Source: JBDSLU01 sp039916225
GTDB taxonomy: Bacteria; Acidobacteriota; Vicinamibacteria; Vicinamibacterales; Vicinamibacteraceae
DNA: 17,879 bases
Direction: 5' to 3'
NCBI GenBank assembly: GCA_039916225.1
Contig: JBDSLU010000206.1
Coordinates: forward strand, 1-17,879
Shown here: in pieces, positions 1 through 6,861 of the stretch
Layout of the letters: every line of letters starts with the position of its first letter
How positions within the stretch are numbered: position 1 is the stretch's first letter
Notes under the pieces: generated by a model
Databases searched by the model: none
Told to the model about the DNA's origin: nothing
What the model saw: the letters and a program-made list of their open reading frames with translations, nothing else
Program-made: the position numbers and the translations under genes

Positions 1-1515
1 GATCTCGATCGGCTGTCGACCGCCGCCTACCTCAGCGGCCACGATGCCGAGTTCGGCGGGATCCTCGAGCGGCTGTATCGCGTCCATCACGACCGCGGTG
101 AGCCTTCAGCGGCAGTGCGCGCTGCAATCTGGCTTGCGCTGATGTGTCTCATCCGAGGCGAAGAGGGTCGGGCCAGCGCCTGGATCACGCGCGCTGAGCG
201 GCTCGTGCAGGAGTGCGACGGCGTCGAGCGTGGTTACGTGGCCATGGTCCTCGCCGAGCAGCACCTCGGCTGCGGACGCCCCGACGCCGCCCACGCCACC
301 GCGGGCCAGGCCGTGGCACTTGCCGATGCCTTTCGAGACGCAGATCTCACGGCGGCAGCGCGTCACGTGCAGGGCCGGGCGCTGATCGCGCAGGGCCACG
401 TCGCGGCCGGGCTGCGGTGCCTGGACGAAGCGATGCTCGCCGTCGTCGCCGGCGAGCTGGCGCCGATCATGACCGGCCTGATGTACTGCAGCGTGATCGG
501 CACCTGCCGTCAGGTCTACGCCTTGGGCCGGGCGCGCGAATGGACCAGCGCCTTCGCCACTCTGTGCGAGCACGAGCCGGAGATGGTCGCCTTCACCGGC
601 ACCTGCCTGGTGCATCGCGCCGAGATCATGTAGCTGCAGGGCGCGTGGCCGGAATCCTTGGCGGAGGCTTGCCGCGCGTGCGATGGCGCGGTGCGCTTCG
701 GGCGCAAGCCGCCTGGCTCGGCGCTCTATCAACAAGGTGAGATTCACCGGCTCCGCGGTGAGTTCGACGACGCGGAGGAGGCGTATCGCGCCGCCAACGA
801 ACGCGGGTTCGAACCGCAGCCCGGTCTCGCCCTGCTGCGACTGGCGCAGGGCCGTTTCGACGTCGCGTCGGCGACGATCCGGCGGCTGGCGAGCGCGACG
901 CGAGATCCCTTGTGCCGCGCCGGGATCCTGCCGGCGCACCTCGAAATCGCGCTGGCCTGCGGCGAGCTCGACGAGGCTAGGACCGCCCGCGACGAGCTGC
1001 GCCAACTGGCGGACGCCTTCGACGCCGACGTGCTGCGCGCGATCGTGGCCCAGGCGGACGGAGCCATCGCCTGCGCGGAAGGCCGCCCGCACGCGGCTAT
1101 CGATCCGCTCCGGCTCGCGTTCCGGCTGTGGGAACAGCTCGAGGCCCCGTACGAGGCCGCGCGCGTGCGCGTGCTCATCGGACACGCGTGCCGGGCCCTG
1201 CACGACGACGACGCAGCGGCGCTCGAGTGTGCCGCGGCGCGAACCGTGTTCGAACGGCTCGGGGCAGGCCCGGAGCTGGCTCGGCTCGATGTGCCGCACC
1301 GGCCGGCGCGAGCAAAGGACGGCGCGCCGCTCACGGCTCGCGAGCTCCACGTCTTGCGAATGGTCTCCACCGGCCGCACCAACAAGGACATCGCCGGCGA
1401 ACTGCACCTGAGCGAGCGGACCGTCGACCGCCATCTCGCCAACATCCTGACCAAGCTCGACGTGCGCTCGCGCACCGCGGCCACGACCTACGCCTTCGAT
1501 CACAAGCTGTTCTGA
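1..1515 (+). pseudogene. LuxR-family ATPase-type regulator, 5' end outside the window, interrupted by in-frame TAG
   Basis: Reading frame 1 is open from the first base to 630, meets TAG at 631-633, and continues in the same frame without any other stop to the TGA at 1513-1515. Both halves are helix-rich, TPR-like sequence, as in the large LuxR (LAL/MalT-like) regulators whose N-terminal ATPase would lie before the window. The last 60 or so residues are a LuxR-type helix-turn-helix. The text runs HRAEIM-stop-LQGAWPESLAEACRAC, which reads smoothly if the stop were a Gln codon, so a single CAG-to-TAG change is the simplest explanation. It could be a true nonsense mutation, a sequencing error, or a split gene. 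The regulator faces an FAD oxidoreductase gene, a common arrangement in which it would be the likely controller. Confidence 0.8.
658..1515 (+). CDS. Distal fragment of the LuxR-type regulator with HTH domain
   Basis: This is the part of the interrupted regulator that could still be translated, from a TTG at 658 or another restart after the TAG, giving about 285 residues. Residues 1-215 are alanine-rich paired helices resembling TPR or bacterial transcriptional activator repeats. Residues 222-283 form the LuxR_C DNA-binding domain: PLTARELHVLRMVSTGRTNK, IAGELHLSERTVDRHLANIL and TKLDVRSRTAA are the classic segments. No convincing Shine-Dalgarno sequence precedes the TTG, so separate expression of this piece is doubtful. 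If it is made, it would be a DNA-binding domain freed from its ATPase sensor, which could act constitutively or interfere with a full-length paralogue. Confidence 0.6.
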   Translation: MAEACRACDGAVRFGRKPPGSALYQQGEIHRLRGEFDDAEEAYRAANERGFEPQPGLALLRLAQGRFDVASATIRRLASATRDPLCRAGILPAHLEIALACGELDEARTARDELRQLADAFDADVLRAIVAQADGAIACAEGRPHAAIDPLRLAFRLWEQLEAPYEAARVRVLIGHACRALHDDDAAALECAAARTVFERLGAGPELARLDVPHRPARAKDGAPLTARELHVLRMVSTGRTNKDIAGELHLSERTVDRHLANILTKLDVRSRTAATTYAFDHKLF

Positions 1516-1531
1516 GGCGACGGTCGCGGGA

Positions 1532-1557
1532 ATTACCCATGTCCACGAATGGGTAAT
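1532..1557. promoter_or_regulatory. Perfect 9-bp inverted repeat between the LuxR-type gene and the oxidoreductase
   Basis: The arms are ATTACCCAT (1532-1540) and ATGGGTAAT (1549-1557), separated by 8 nt. The dyad lies 17 nt after the regulator stop and 72 nt before the likely oxidoreductase start. It lacks a T-tract, so it is a weak candidate for an intrinsic terminator. The position and symmetry fit an operator for a dimeric HTH regulator, most simply the LuxR-type protein next door. That assignment is inference. Confidence 0.6.
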
Positions 1558-1629
1558 CTCGCGGATGCGGCGCCGGTCCCAGTCGTTGCACCTTCGAAGG
1601 AGACGAGTCTCCTGTCGAAAGGACAACGC

Positions 1630-2880
1630 ATGTATGACGCGATTATCGTCGGCGCACGCTGCGCCGGCGCTCCGACGGCGATGCTGCTGGCGCGGAAGGG
1701 CTATCGAGTCCTGGTGGTCGACAAGGCCACGTTCCCGAGCGATGCCATTTCCACGCACATCATCTGGCCGCACGGCGCCGAGCTGATGGATCGCTGGGGC
1801 CTGCTCGATCGGCTGGCCGCCACCGGCTGCCCGCCCATTGCCCGCAACCTGACCTTCGACGTCGGCCCCTTCGCCTTGCACGGCGGCGTCACCGACACCA
1901 ACGCCGGACGGGGCGGCTTCTGCCCTCGGCGCACGGTGCTGGACAAGCTGCTGGTCGACGCGGCTGCCGAAGCAGGCGCGGAGCTGCGGGAGGCGTTCAC
2001 CGTCGAGAGCCTGCTCTGGGACGGCGATCGCGTCGTCGGCATCAAAGGCCACGACCGGCACGGCGGCCCCGTCGAGGAGCGGGCGCGCGTGATCGTGGGC
2101 GCGGACGGTGTCCATTCGCTGGTGGCTCGGGAGGTCGAGCCGGCCGAATACGACACCAGGCCGCCGCTGACGTCGACCTACTACAGCTATTTCAGCGGCT
2201 TCGACGCCAGCGACATCGAGGAGTACGTCCGCGACGACCAGGCGGTCGGCTGCTTCCCCACGCACGACGGGCTGACCCTGATCGCTGTGGTCTGGCCGAC
2301 TCGGATGTTTCAGGAGGTCCGCAGCGACATCGAGGGCCACGTCCGCAGGGTGCTCGAATCGACGCAGACGGTGGCCGATCGACTGCAGCGCGCGCGACGT
2401 GAAGAGCGATGGGTGGGGATCGCCGGGGTCCGCAACTACTTCCGGCAGTCGTTCGGGCCCGGCTGGGCGCTGGTCGGCGATGCGGGCTACCAGAAGGATC
2501 CCCTCACGGCGCAGGGGATCAGCGACGCGTTCATCGACGCGGACGCCCTAGCCGTCTCGCTCGACGAGGCCTGGTCGAAGGGAGGGTCGCTCGACGAGCT
2601 CCTGGCGGCGCAGCAGGCGCGACGCGATCAACGTGTCAAGCCGATGTACGACTTCACCTGCCAGCTGGCGACGTTGGAGCCGCCGCCGCCACACCTGCAG
2701 CAGTTGTTCCTGGCGTTGCGTGACAATCGCGAGGCGACCAACCAGTTCTACTCGGCGATCACGGGCTCGCGGTCCCTGCCGGAGTTCATGAACCCGGAGA
2801 ACCTCGATCGGATCACGGCGGGTGTGGCGGGTCGTGCTCACGGCCAAAGAGAGCCATCTGCCGCGGCTGCCGTGAACTGA
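1630..2880 (+). CDS. FAD-dependent oxidoreductase (PHBH/geranylgeranyl reductase-like)
   Basis: The product is a 416-residue flavoprotein of the group A monooxygenase/reductase superfamily, which hydroxylates or reduces small organic substrates using FAD and NAD(P)H. The N-terminal dinucleotide fold is clear: YDAIIVGARCAGAPTAMLLA at residues 2-21, followed by the acidic strand end VLVVDK at 27-32. The DG-type motif VIVGADGVHSLVA is at 154-166, and the second FAD motif LVGDAGYQKDPLTAQGISDA is at 281-300. I chose ATG 1630 because GAAAGGA lies just upstream and the FAD fold begins at once. An earlier in-frame ATG at 1549 sits inside the dyad and would add an unstructured leader. The substrate cannot be read from the sequence. 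The 3' end overlaps the convergent ATPase gene by 43 nt. Confidence 0.88.
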   Translation: MYDAIIVGARCAGAPTAMLLARKGYRVLVVDKATFPSDAISTHIIWPHGAELMDRWGLLDRLAATGCPPIARNLTFDVGPFALHGGVTDTNAGRGGFCPRRTVLDKLLVDAAAEAGAELREAFTVESLLWDGDRVVGIKGHDRHGGPVEERARVIVGADGVHSLVAREVEPAEYDTRPPLTSTYYSYFSGFDASDIEEYVRDDQAVGCFPTHDGLTLIAVVWPTRMFQEVRSDIEGHVRRVLESTQTVADRLQRARREERWVGIAGVRNYFRQSFGPGWALVGDAGYQKDPLTAQGISDAFIDADALAVSLDEAWSKGGSLDELLAAQQARRDQRVKPMYDFTCQLATLEPPPPHLQQLFLALRDNREATNQFYSAITGSRSLPEFMNPENLDRITAGVAGRAHGQREPSAAAAVN

Positions 2881-3998
2881 TCGAGCGGCCAGACGTCGAT
2901 GCCGTCCTCGGTTCGGAGAGGCTGGTCGCCCAGGTAGACCAGGATGCGCCGCGCCAGCCGCGGCAGGCCGACGATGGCGCGCAGACCCGCCAGCTGCGAC
3001 GTCGAGAATCGCGCCTGCGCCTTGACTTCGACGGCCAGGAAATCGCGGCCTCGCCGGAGCAGGAAGTCGACCTCGGTTTGACGGGCCTGCGCCGGAGCCC
3101 AGTACCAGACCTCATCGAACAGCTCCGAATCGACATTGTGGGCGCGCAGGATGGTCAGGACGAGGCCTTCGACCAGCGCTCCGCGTTCCTCCGCCGCGAC
3201 CGGACCCAGTTGCCGCTTGGCGGCGCGAGCCAAACCTGGATCGACCCAATAGAGCTTCGGGTGCTGCCGTTCCCGCGCTCGCAGCTTCGCCTCGAACGCC
3301 GGCAGGAGCGTCGCCACCAGCGTGTCCTGGAGAATGCCGAGATAGCCCTCGATCGTCGTCCGTGCGGTGGCGGCGTCGCGCGCCAAACCGGCCACGTTGA
3401 TCACCTGTCCGTGGAACATGGCGGCGACTGGCAGAAATCGCAGAAACGCCGGCAGGTTGCGGACCAGCGCCTCGAGGCGAATCTCCTCGCGGACGTACAG
3501 TTGCACGTACGCTTCGAGCGCGGCGCGCGGATCGTCGGCCTGCCACACGACCGGGATGCTGCCGAAGCGCAACACGCGAGCCAGGTCGAAGTCGGTACCG
3601 AGTTCCGCCGGCACCAGTGGAAACATCGTCCGCAGGGTCGCGCGCCCGGCCAGCAGGTTCGTGTCGGCGGTCTTCAGCCGCCGCGCACTCGACCCGAGCA
3701 GCACGAAGCGCCTGCGGGTCCCTTCAATCGCCCGGTGAACCTCGTTGAGGAGCGCCGGAACCCGCTGGACTTCGTCGATCACGACGACGCGGCGAGGTGG
3801 CACCGCCCGCAGCTCCAGTCCGAGCAACCCGGGGTTCGCGAGCAGAGCCTGGTGCCGGCTCTCATCGAGGAGGTCGATGACGTGGCCGTCCGGGAAGAGC
3901 TGTCGCGCCCAGGTGCTCTTGCCGACGCCACGCACCCCGTACAGGAAGAAGCTGTTCTTGGGCGGCGTCAGAATCCGCGGATACGGGCGGGCCGCCAT
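2838..3998 (-). CDS. AAA ATPase with DUF4143 (AAA_14/DUF4143 family)
   Basis: The 386-residue product has the family architecture in order. An AAA_14 P-loop domain has Walker A GVRGVGKST at 21-29, Walker B VVVIDEVQ at 71-78 and a sensor-like LLGSSARRL at 100-108. A DUF4143 region follows at about 165-330. Its C-terminal part carries a PD-(D/E)XK-like signature: EVDF (309-312) and LAVEVKA (321-327), so D311, E324 and K326 would be the acidic/lysine triad. Such proteins are abundant, patchily distributed and of unknown role; defence or toxin-like roles have been suggested but not established. The length is normal and the active-site residues are intact. The start ATG lies 4 nt from the hairpin at 4002-4030, which holds a TAAAAT -10-like box on this strand. 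Confidence 0.88.
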   Translation of the reverse strand: MAARPYPRILTPPKNSFFLYGVRGVGKSTWARQLFPDGHVIDLLDESRHQALLANPGLLGLELRAVPPRRVVVIDEVQRVPALLNEVHRAIEGTRRRFVLLGSSARRLKTADTNLLAGRATLRTMFPLVPAELGTDFDLARVLRFGSIPVVWQADDPRAALEAYVQLYVREEIRLEALVRNLPAFLRFLPVAAMFHGQVINVAGLARDAATARTTIEGYLGILQDTLVATLLPAFEAKLRARERQHPKLYWVDPGLARAAKRQLGPVAAEERGALVEGLVLTILRAHNVDSELFDEVWYWAPAQARQTEVDFLLRRGRDFLAVEVKAQARFSTSQLAGLRAIVGLPRLARRILVYLGDQPLRTEDGIDVWPLDQFTAAAADGSLWP

Positions 3999-4001
3999 GA
4001 C

Positions 4002-4030
4002 GCCGTCATTTTACCATGCAAAATGACGGC
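4002..4030. promoter_or_regulatory. Perfect 11-bp inverted repeat at the start of the AAA/DUF4143 gene
   Basis: The arms are GCCGTCATTTT (4002-4012) and AAAATGACGGC (4020-4030), with a 7-nt loop. On the minus strand the dyad ends 3 nt before the ATG of the ATPase gene and contains TAAAAT nine nt upstream of it. It could be an autoregulatory operator over the promoter, or an mRNA hairpin gating translation. It also lies 31 nt after the stop of the upstream minus-strand gene, so it could help terminate that transcript, and the second-arm run of T would suit that only weakly. Confidence 0.65.
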
Positions 4031-4060
4031 AAGGTGGCAGGGTGGCGAGCTGCCGCCCTA

Positions 4061-6034
4061 TCAGCCGCGACGTCCGCGGCCAGAGCGGGAGGCGCGACGC
4101 CGGGCCGGCGCGGCCAGCCACTCGAGGACGCCGGTCGTCGACTCGTAGGCATCGGCCAGCGTGTCCGCGATGTAGGCGGCCTCCTCGCGGCTACCCAGCG
4201 CGAACGAGGGTGCCTCATCGGGCGGCATCGCATCGGGATCGAGCAGGTATTCGACGACGTACCGATTGGCGACGAGGGCGGAGGAGAAGGCCTCTCGCGT
4301 GGCCTGCGAGTCGCCCTCGGTGCGGAACCGCCAGAGCAGGCGGCCATACGGCCAGAGCGCCTGAAGGTCATCCTCGTACTGGGCCAGCAGCCTGCCCGCC
4401 TCGTCGTTCGACCCCTGCCGCAGGAGCGAGGCGAGCAGGAGGTAGCGCACGCCCTGGTTGTCGCCGGGGTTCAGATCCAGCAGCGCCCGATAGTGCGCGA
4501 TGGCCTCGTCCTCACGCCCCAGTTCGCTGAGTGCCTCCGCCAGGCCGAGCCGGGCGCGCATGTACGGCCGCGTCGCGAGGTGGCCCCAGAACTCCCCGCG
4601 CTGCGACTCGAAGCGCTCGGCGCCGATCGCGGCGGCTCCGGCTTGCATGGCGCGCTCGTAGCGCTCGACCGCCGCCGCCGGCGTCGACGCTTCGTCGGCC
4701 AGCACCACCCACGCGTCGGCGCATGCCTCCGAGATCGCCAGCGCCTGGCGGGCCCGCTTGAGCCGTAGCCGGCCGCTCGCCTCCATCGCGTCGTAGGCCA
4801 GCTCCTGCGCCCGTTCGAGCGGCGTCAGCTCGCGACGCGGTGATGCATCGAGGTCGCCGGCGGCTCGCAATCGCTCGAGCTCGGCGTTCACGGCGTCGAG
4901 CGATTCGAACGATCGCCCTTCGAGCAGGCGGCCGATGCGGGCGCTCGCGCGCTCGGCGATACGCGGCATCGCCGAGGCGGGAGGGCGCCTCGGCTTGCGG
5001 CCCGCTTCGGCTTCCAGCAGGCCCGCTTCGGCCTCGAGCAGGAACGGGAGCGAGAGCCGCAGTGTCAACGGCCCGTCGAACGTCTCGACGCGCTTCTGCC
5101 AGGCGCCGGCGTCGAGCTCGTCCTCCGTCGTCTCGGCGAGCGCGCGCAGCAGCCCCTCGCTGTACGAGAGGGCGCGCCGATCCGGCCGGCGCGTCGACCC
5201 GTCCAGTCTCAAATCGGCCGCCAGCGGATAGGCATCCGGGCCCGCCACCGGCAGCGCGTGGTCCTGCCACGCGTCCACGTCGGCGAAGGGCAACGCGTCG
5301 ATCGTGTCGAAGGTCACGCCGTGCGCGCGCGTCGCCGAGCGGCCGGCGTCGGCCTGGTCGAGCAGGCGCTCGAACGCCCGGCGGGAATCGAAGTAGGCAA
5401 CGCCGAACTGCTGCCCACCTTGGCCAAGCACGCAGACGTGGCGCATGTCTCGCGGCACCCGCTCGCTCTCGACGACGACGAGGTCCTCGTTCGTCAGCCG
5501 GTCCCAGGGCCGTGCCACGAAGAACGCGGCGGCCGCGCTGGCGAAGGCGCGCAGACGATCGATGGACATCCCGGGCGACTCCATCAACCCAGGCATCCGC
5601 TCGCCGACGTCGTGCGCTTCGAAGTTGTGGAGTGCCTCGCGCACGGCGGGCTGGTCCTCGACCAGCGTGATGGCGGTGTCGAGGGCCGCCAACGGAGCGG
5701 CCAGGGCGTCGCGCAGGCCGGGGTCTTGCACCTCGACTCGGGACGGCCGCCCGTCGAGCTGTTTCGCCCACTTCCGCCCGAACTCCAAGAGGGTGGCGAG
5801 GGCCAGTTCCGGCGTCGCCGCCTCGCCTTCCTTCGCCAGGTCCACATGAAGGAGTCCGGTTCGCAGGCTCACCCAGATCACACCGCTCGGCCGCAGCGGC
5901 GGTCCTTGGGGATCCGCGGGGTTGTCGGCCCACGCGGGGAACCGGACGATGCCGCCCTGCCAGACTTCGGCGGCGCGCTGGGGCAACCGCTTGAACCGAC
6001 CGAGCGCGATGGACACTGGGGTGGCCAGCGACAT
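4061..6034 (-). CDS. Large TPR protein with N-terminal uncharacterised domains (DUF6930/DUF7309-like, ST7-like TPR)
   Basis: The 657-residue protein has no signal peptide or membrane segment and is probably cytoplasmic. Residues 1-135 form an alpha/beta domain with conserved-looking VIWVSLRTGLLHVDLA. Residues 160-300 (from LRAFASAAAAFFVARPWDRL, then VCVLGQGGQQFGVAYF) resemble the DUF7309/DUF6930 region as I remember it. Residues about 405-600 are TPR-like helices: YMRARLGLAEALSELGREDE, AIAHYRALLDLNPGDNQGVR and YLLLASLLRQ, a pattern shared with ST7-like bacterial proteins. A short tandem duplication gives LLEAEAG twice at 333-346. The last 15 residues are a basic tail. TACAGT six nt before the ATG suggests its own, possibly leaderless, promoter. 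The function is unknown, and the domain names are from memory and should be confirmed. Confidence 0.8.
   Translation of the reverse strand: MSLATPVSIALGRFKRLPQRAAEVWQGGIVRFPAWADNPADPQGPPLRPSGVIWVSLRTGLLHVDLAKEGEAATPELALATLLEFGRKWAKQLDGRPSRVEVQDPGLRDALAAPLAALDTAITLVEDQPAVREALHNFEAHDVGERMPGLMESPGMSIDRLRAFASAAAAFFVARPWDRLTNEDLVVVESERVPRDMRHVCVLGQGGQQFGVAYFDSRRAFERLLDQADAGRSATRAHGVTFDTIDALPFADVDAWQDHALPVAGPDAYPLAADLRLDGSTRRPDRRALSYSEGLLRALAETTEDELDAGAWQKRVETFDGPLTLRLSLPFLLEAEAGLLEAEAGRKPRRPPASAMPRIAERASARIGRLLEGRSFESLDAVNAELERLRAAGDLDASPRRELTPLERAQELAYDAMEASGRLRLKRARQALAISEACADAWVVLADEASTPAAAVERYERAMQAGAAAIGAERFESQRGEFWGHLATRPYMRARLGLAEALSELGREDEAIAHYRALLDLNPGDNQGVRYLLLASLLRQGSNDEAGRLLAQYEDDLQALWPYGRLLWRFRTEGDSQATREAFSSALVANRYVVEYLLDPDAMPPDEAPSFALGSREEAAYIADTLADAYESTTGVLEWLAAPARRRASRSGRGRRG
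5001..5042. repeat. Two-copy 21-bp in-frame tandem repeat in the TPR gene
   Basis: The units at 5001-5021 and 5022-5042 differ at two bases and encode the duplicated residues LLEAEAG. The repeat keeps frame, so a copy-number change would alter the linker by seven residues. Confidence 0.75.
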
Positions 6035-6060
6035 GCGCTCACTGTAGCCGACGGGAGCGG

Positions 6061-6510
6061 TCAGGCGCCATCGGTGGCGGCTTCGCCAGCTCGGAACCAG
6101 CGCAGCTTCTGAAGCAGGATGTCCTCGGGCGTATAGGCGTAGAGATGGCGGTCCGGATCGGACGCCACCTGGATCCGCTGCCGTCGATCCATCTGCTCCT
6201 CATCGAGCGGCGACCCGCCCAGGATGAAGAGATCGACTTTGATGGCGCTCGCCACGTGGAACAGGTTCACGCTCGACCTCTCACGAACGGCTCGGGCGAC
6301 CGCGCTCTCGTCGACGTCGAACTCTCCGCGCAGCCCGTCGACGAGTCGATCGATGTCCGACGCCGTCAGGGCCACCACGATGTCGACATCCAGGGTCGAT
6401 CGCGGCTCACCGCTCAGCGAGCTGGCGAGCGATCCCCCGACCAGGTAGCGGAGTCCACACGCTTCCAGGACCTCCGCCACGCTCAGTGCGACGATGATTG
6501 GGTCGCTCAC
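6061..6510 (-). CDS. Nucleotidyltransferase (AbiEii/DUF6036-like), shortened at the C-terminus
   Basis: The 149-residue protein carries the nucleotidyltransferase signature GGSLAS (25-30) and DVD (41-43), with a third acidic residue in KVDLF (D93), as in minimal NTases that transfer NMP to targets. The segment YTPEDILLQKLRWFRAG (126-142) is typical of the family. Relatives usually continue for some 40-60 more residues, with a D-x-x-x-V-L type helix, whereas this one stops after EAATDGA. Loss of the C-terminal helices is therefore likely. The GTG start follows the stop of the small upstream gene by 15 nt, so the two look co-transcribed, like antitoxin/toxin or HEPN/MNT-style pairs. The catalytic core is intact, so activity is possible but uncertain. 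Confidence 0.75.
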   Translation of the reverse strand: MSDPIIVALSVAEVLEACGLRYLVGGSLASSLSGEPRSTLDVDIVVALTASDIDRLVDGLRGEFDVDESAVARAVRERSSVNLFHVASAIKVDLFILGGSPLDEEQMDRRQRIQVASDPDRHLYAYTPEDILLQKLRWFRAGEAATDGA

Positions 6511-6525
6511 GAGGGGCCGCGGAGG

Positions 6526-6807
6526 TCAGACAGCTCCGCCGCTTGGGGATAAAATCCGTCGGGTCGTCTGGACACCGAGCCGAATGGCCGCCAGGCGAAG
6601 GAAGCACTCGCGTTCGGACGCGTGCGGATGGCGGTGGCGTATCCCGGCCAACGACAGGTTCGTGACCGCCCGAGTGGTGTCACTGACCAGTCGCAGGCGC
6701 TCTAGCGGCGACAGCCGACGCCACGCCTCTATCTGGCGCTGCTCGATCTCGGCCGTCGTGTCGGACGAGAGAATCGCCTTGCGGGACGGGGACGCGGGCT
6801 CGGCCAC
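6526..6807 (-). CDS. Small conserved helical protein paired with the nucleotidyltransferase
   Basis: The 93-residue protein begins at GTG 6807. Its core, IEQRQIEAWRRLSPLERLRL then AGIRHRHPHASERECFLRLA, is a pattern I recognise from small proteins encoded directly before AbiEii-like nucleotidyltransferases. It is all-helical in appearance with no membrane segment. By analogy it may be the partner or regulator of the nucleotidyltransferase, but no function is established. TACAAT on the minus strand ends 6 nt before the GTG, which suits a leaderless transcript. An ATG in another frame at 6815 was not used. Confidence 0.65.
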   Translation of the reverse strand: MAEPASPSRKAILSSDTTAEIEQRQIEAWRRLSPLERLRLVSDTTRAVTNLSLAGIRHRHPHASERECFLRLAAIRLGVQTTRRILSPSGGAV

Positions 6808-6813
6808 GGTGGC

Positions 6814-6819
6814 ATTGTA
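6814..6819 (-). promoter_or_regulatory. TACAAT -10-like box, 6 nt before the GTG of the small helical gene
   Basis: On the minus strand TACAAT is followed by GCCACC and then the GTG start. This spacing puts the expected transcription start at or next to the start codon, as in leaderless mRNAs. No good -35 is visible. Confidence 0.5.
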
Positions 6820-6850
6820 GAGCGGGCCTGAACCGCAGGGGTCCCGCGAC

Positions 6851-6856
6851 TACAAT
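6851..6856 (+). promoter_or_regulatory. TACAAT -10-like box, 5 nt before the matB-like ATG
   Basis: TACAAT is followed by CCCGC and ATG at 6862. It mirrors the divergent TACAAT at 6814-6819, so the 54-nt intergenic space seems to hold two back-to-back leaderless promoters. No Shine-Dalgarno sequence lies before the ATG. Confidence 0.5.
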
Positions 6857-6861
6857 CCCGC

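Noticed and set aside
1532..1557. Dyad as a rho-independent terminator
   Set aside because: The stem is not followed by a T-run on either strand.
1549..1629. Upstream ATG at 1549 as the oxidoreductase start
   Set aside because: It lies inside the dyad arm, has no ribosome site, and would add 27 residues before the FAD fold. ATG 1630 has a ribosome site.
106..2340. Long minus-strand open frame of 744 codons opposite the regulator and oxidoreductase
   Set aside because: It is antisense to two genes with clear domain motifs, shows no motif itself, and has the Arg/Gly/Ala/His-rich composition typical of antisense frames in GC-rich DNA.
3078..4768. Plus-strand frames of 356 and 250 codons opposite the ATPase and TPR genes
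   Set aside because: The minus strand carries Walker motifs and TPRs; the plus frames have no motif and cross gene boundaries.
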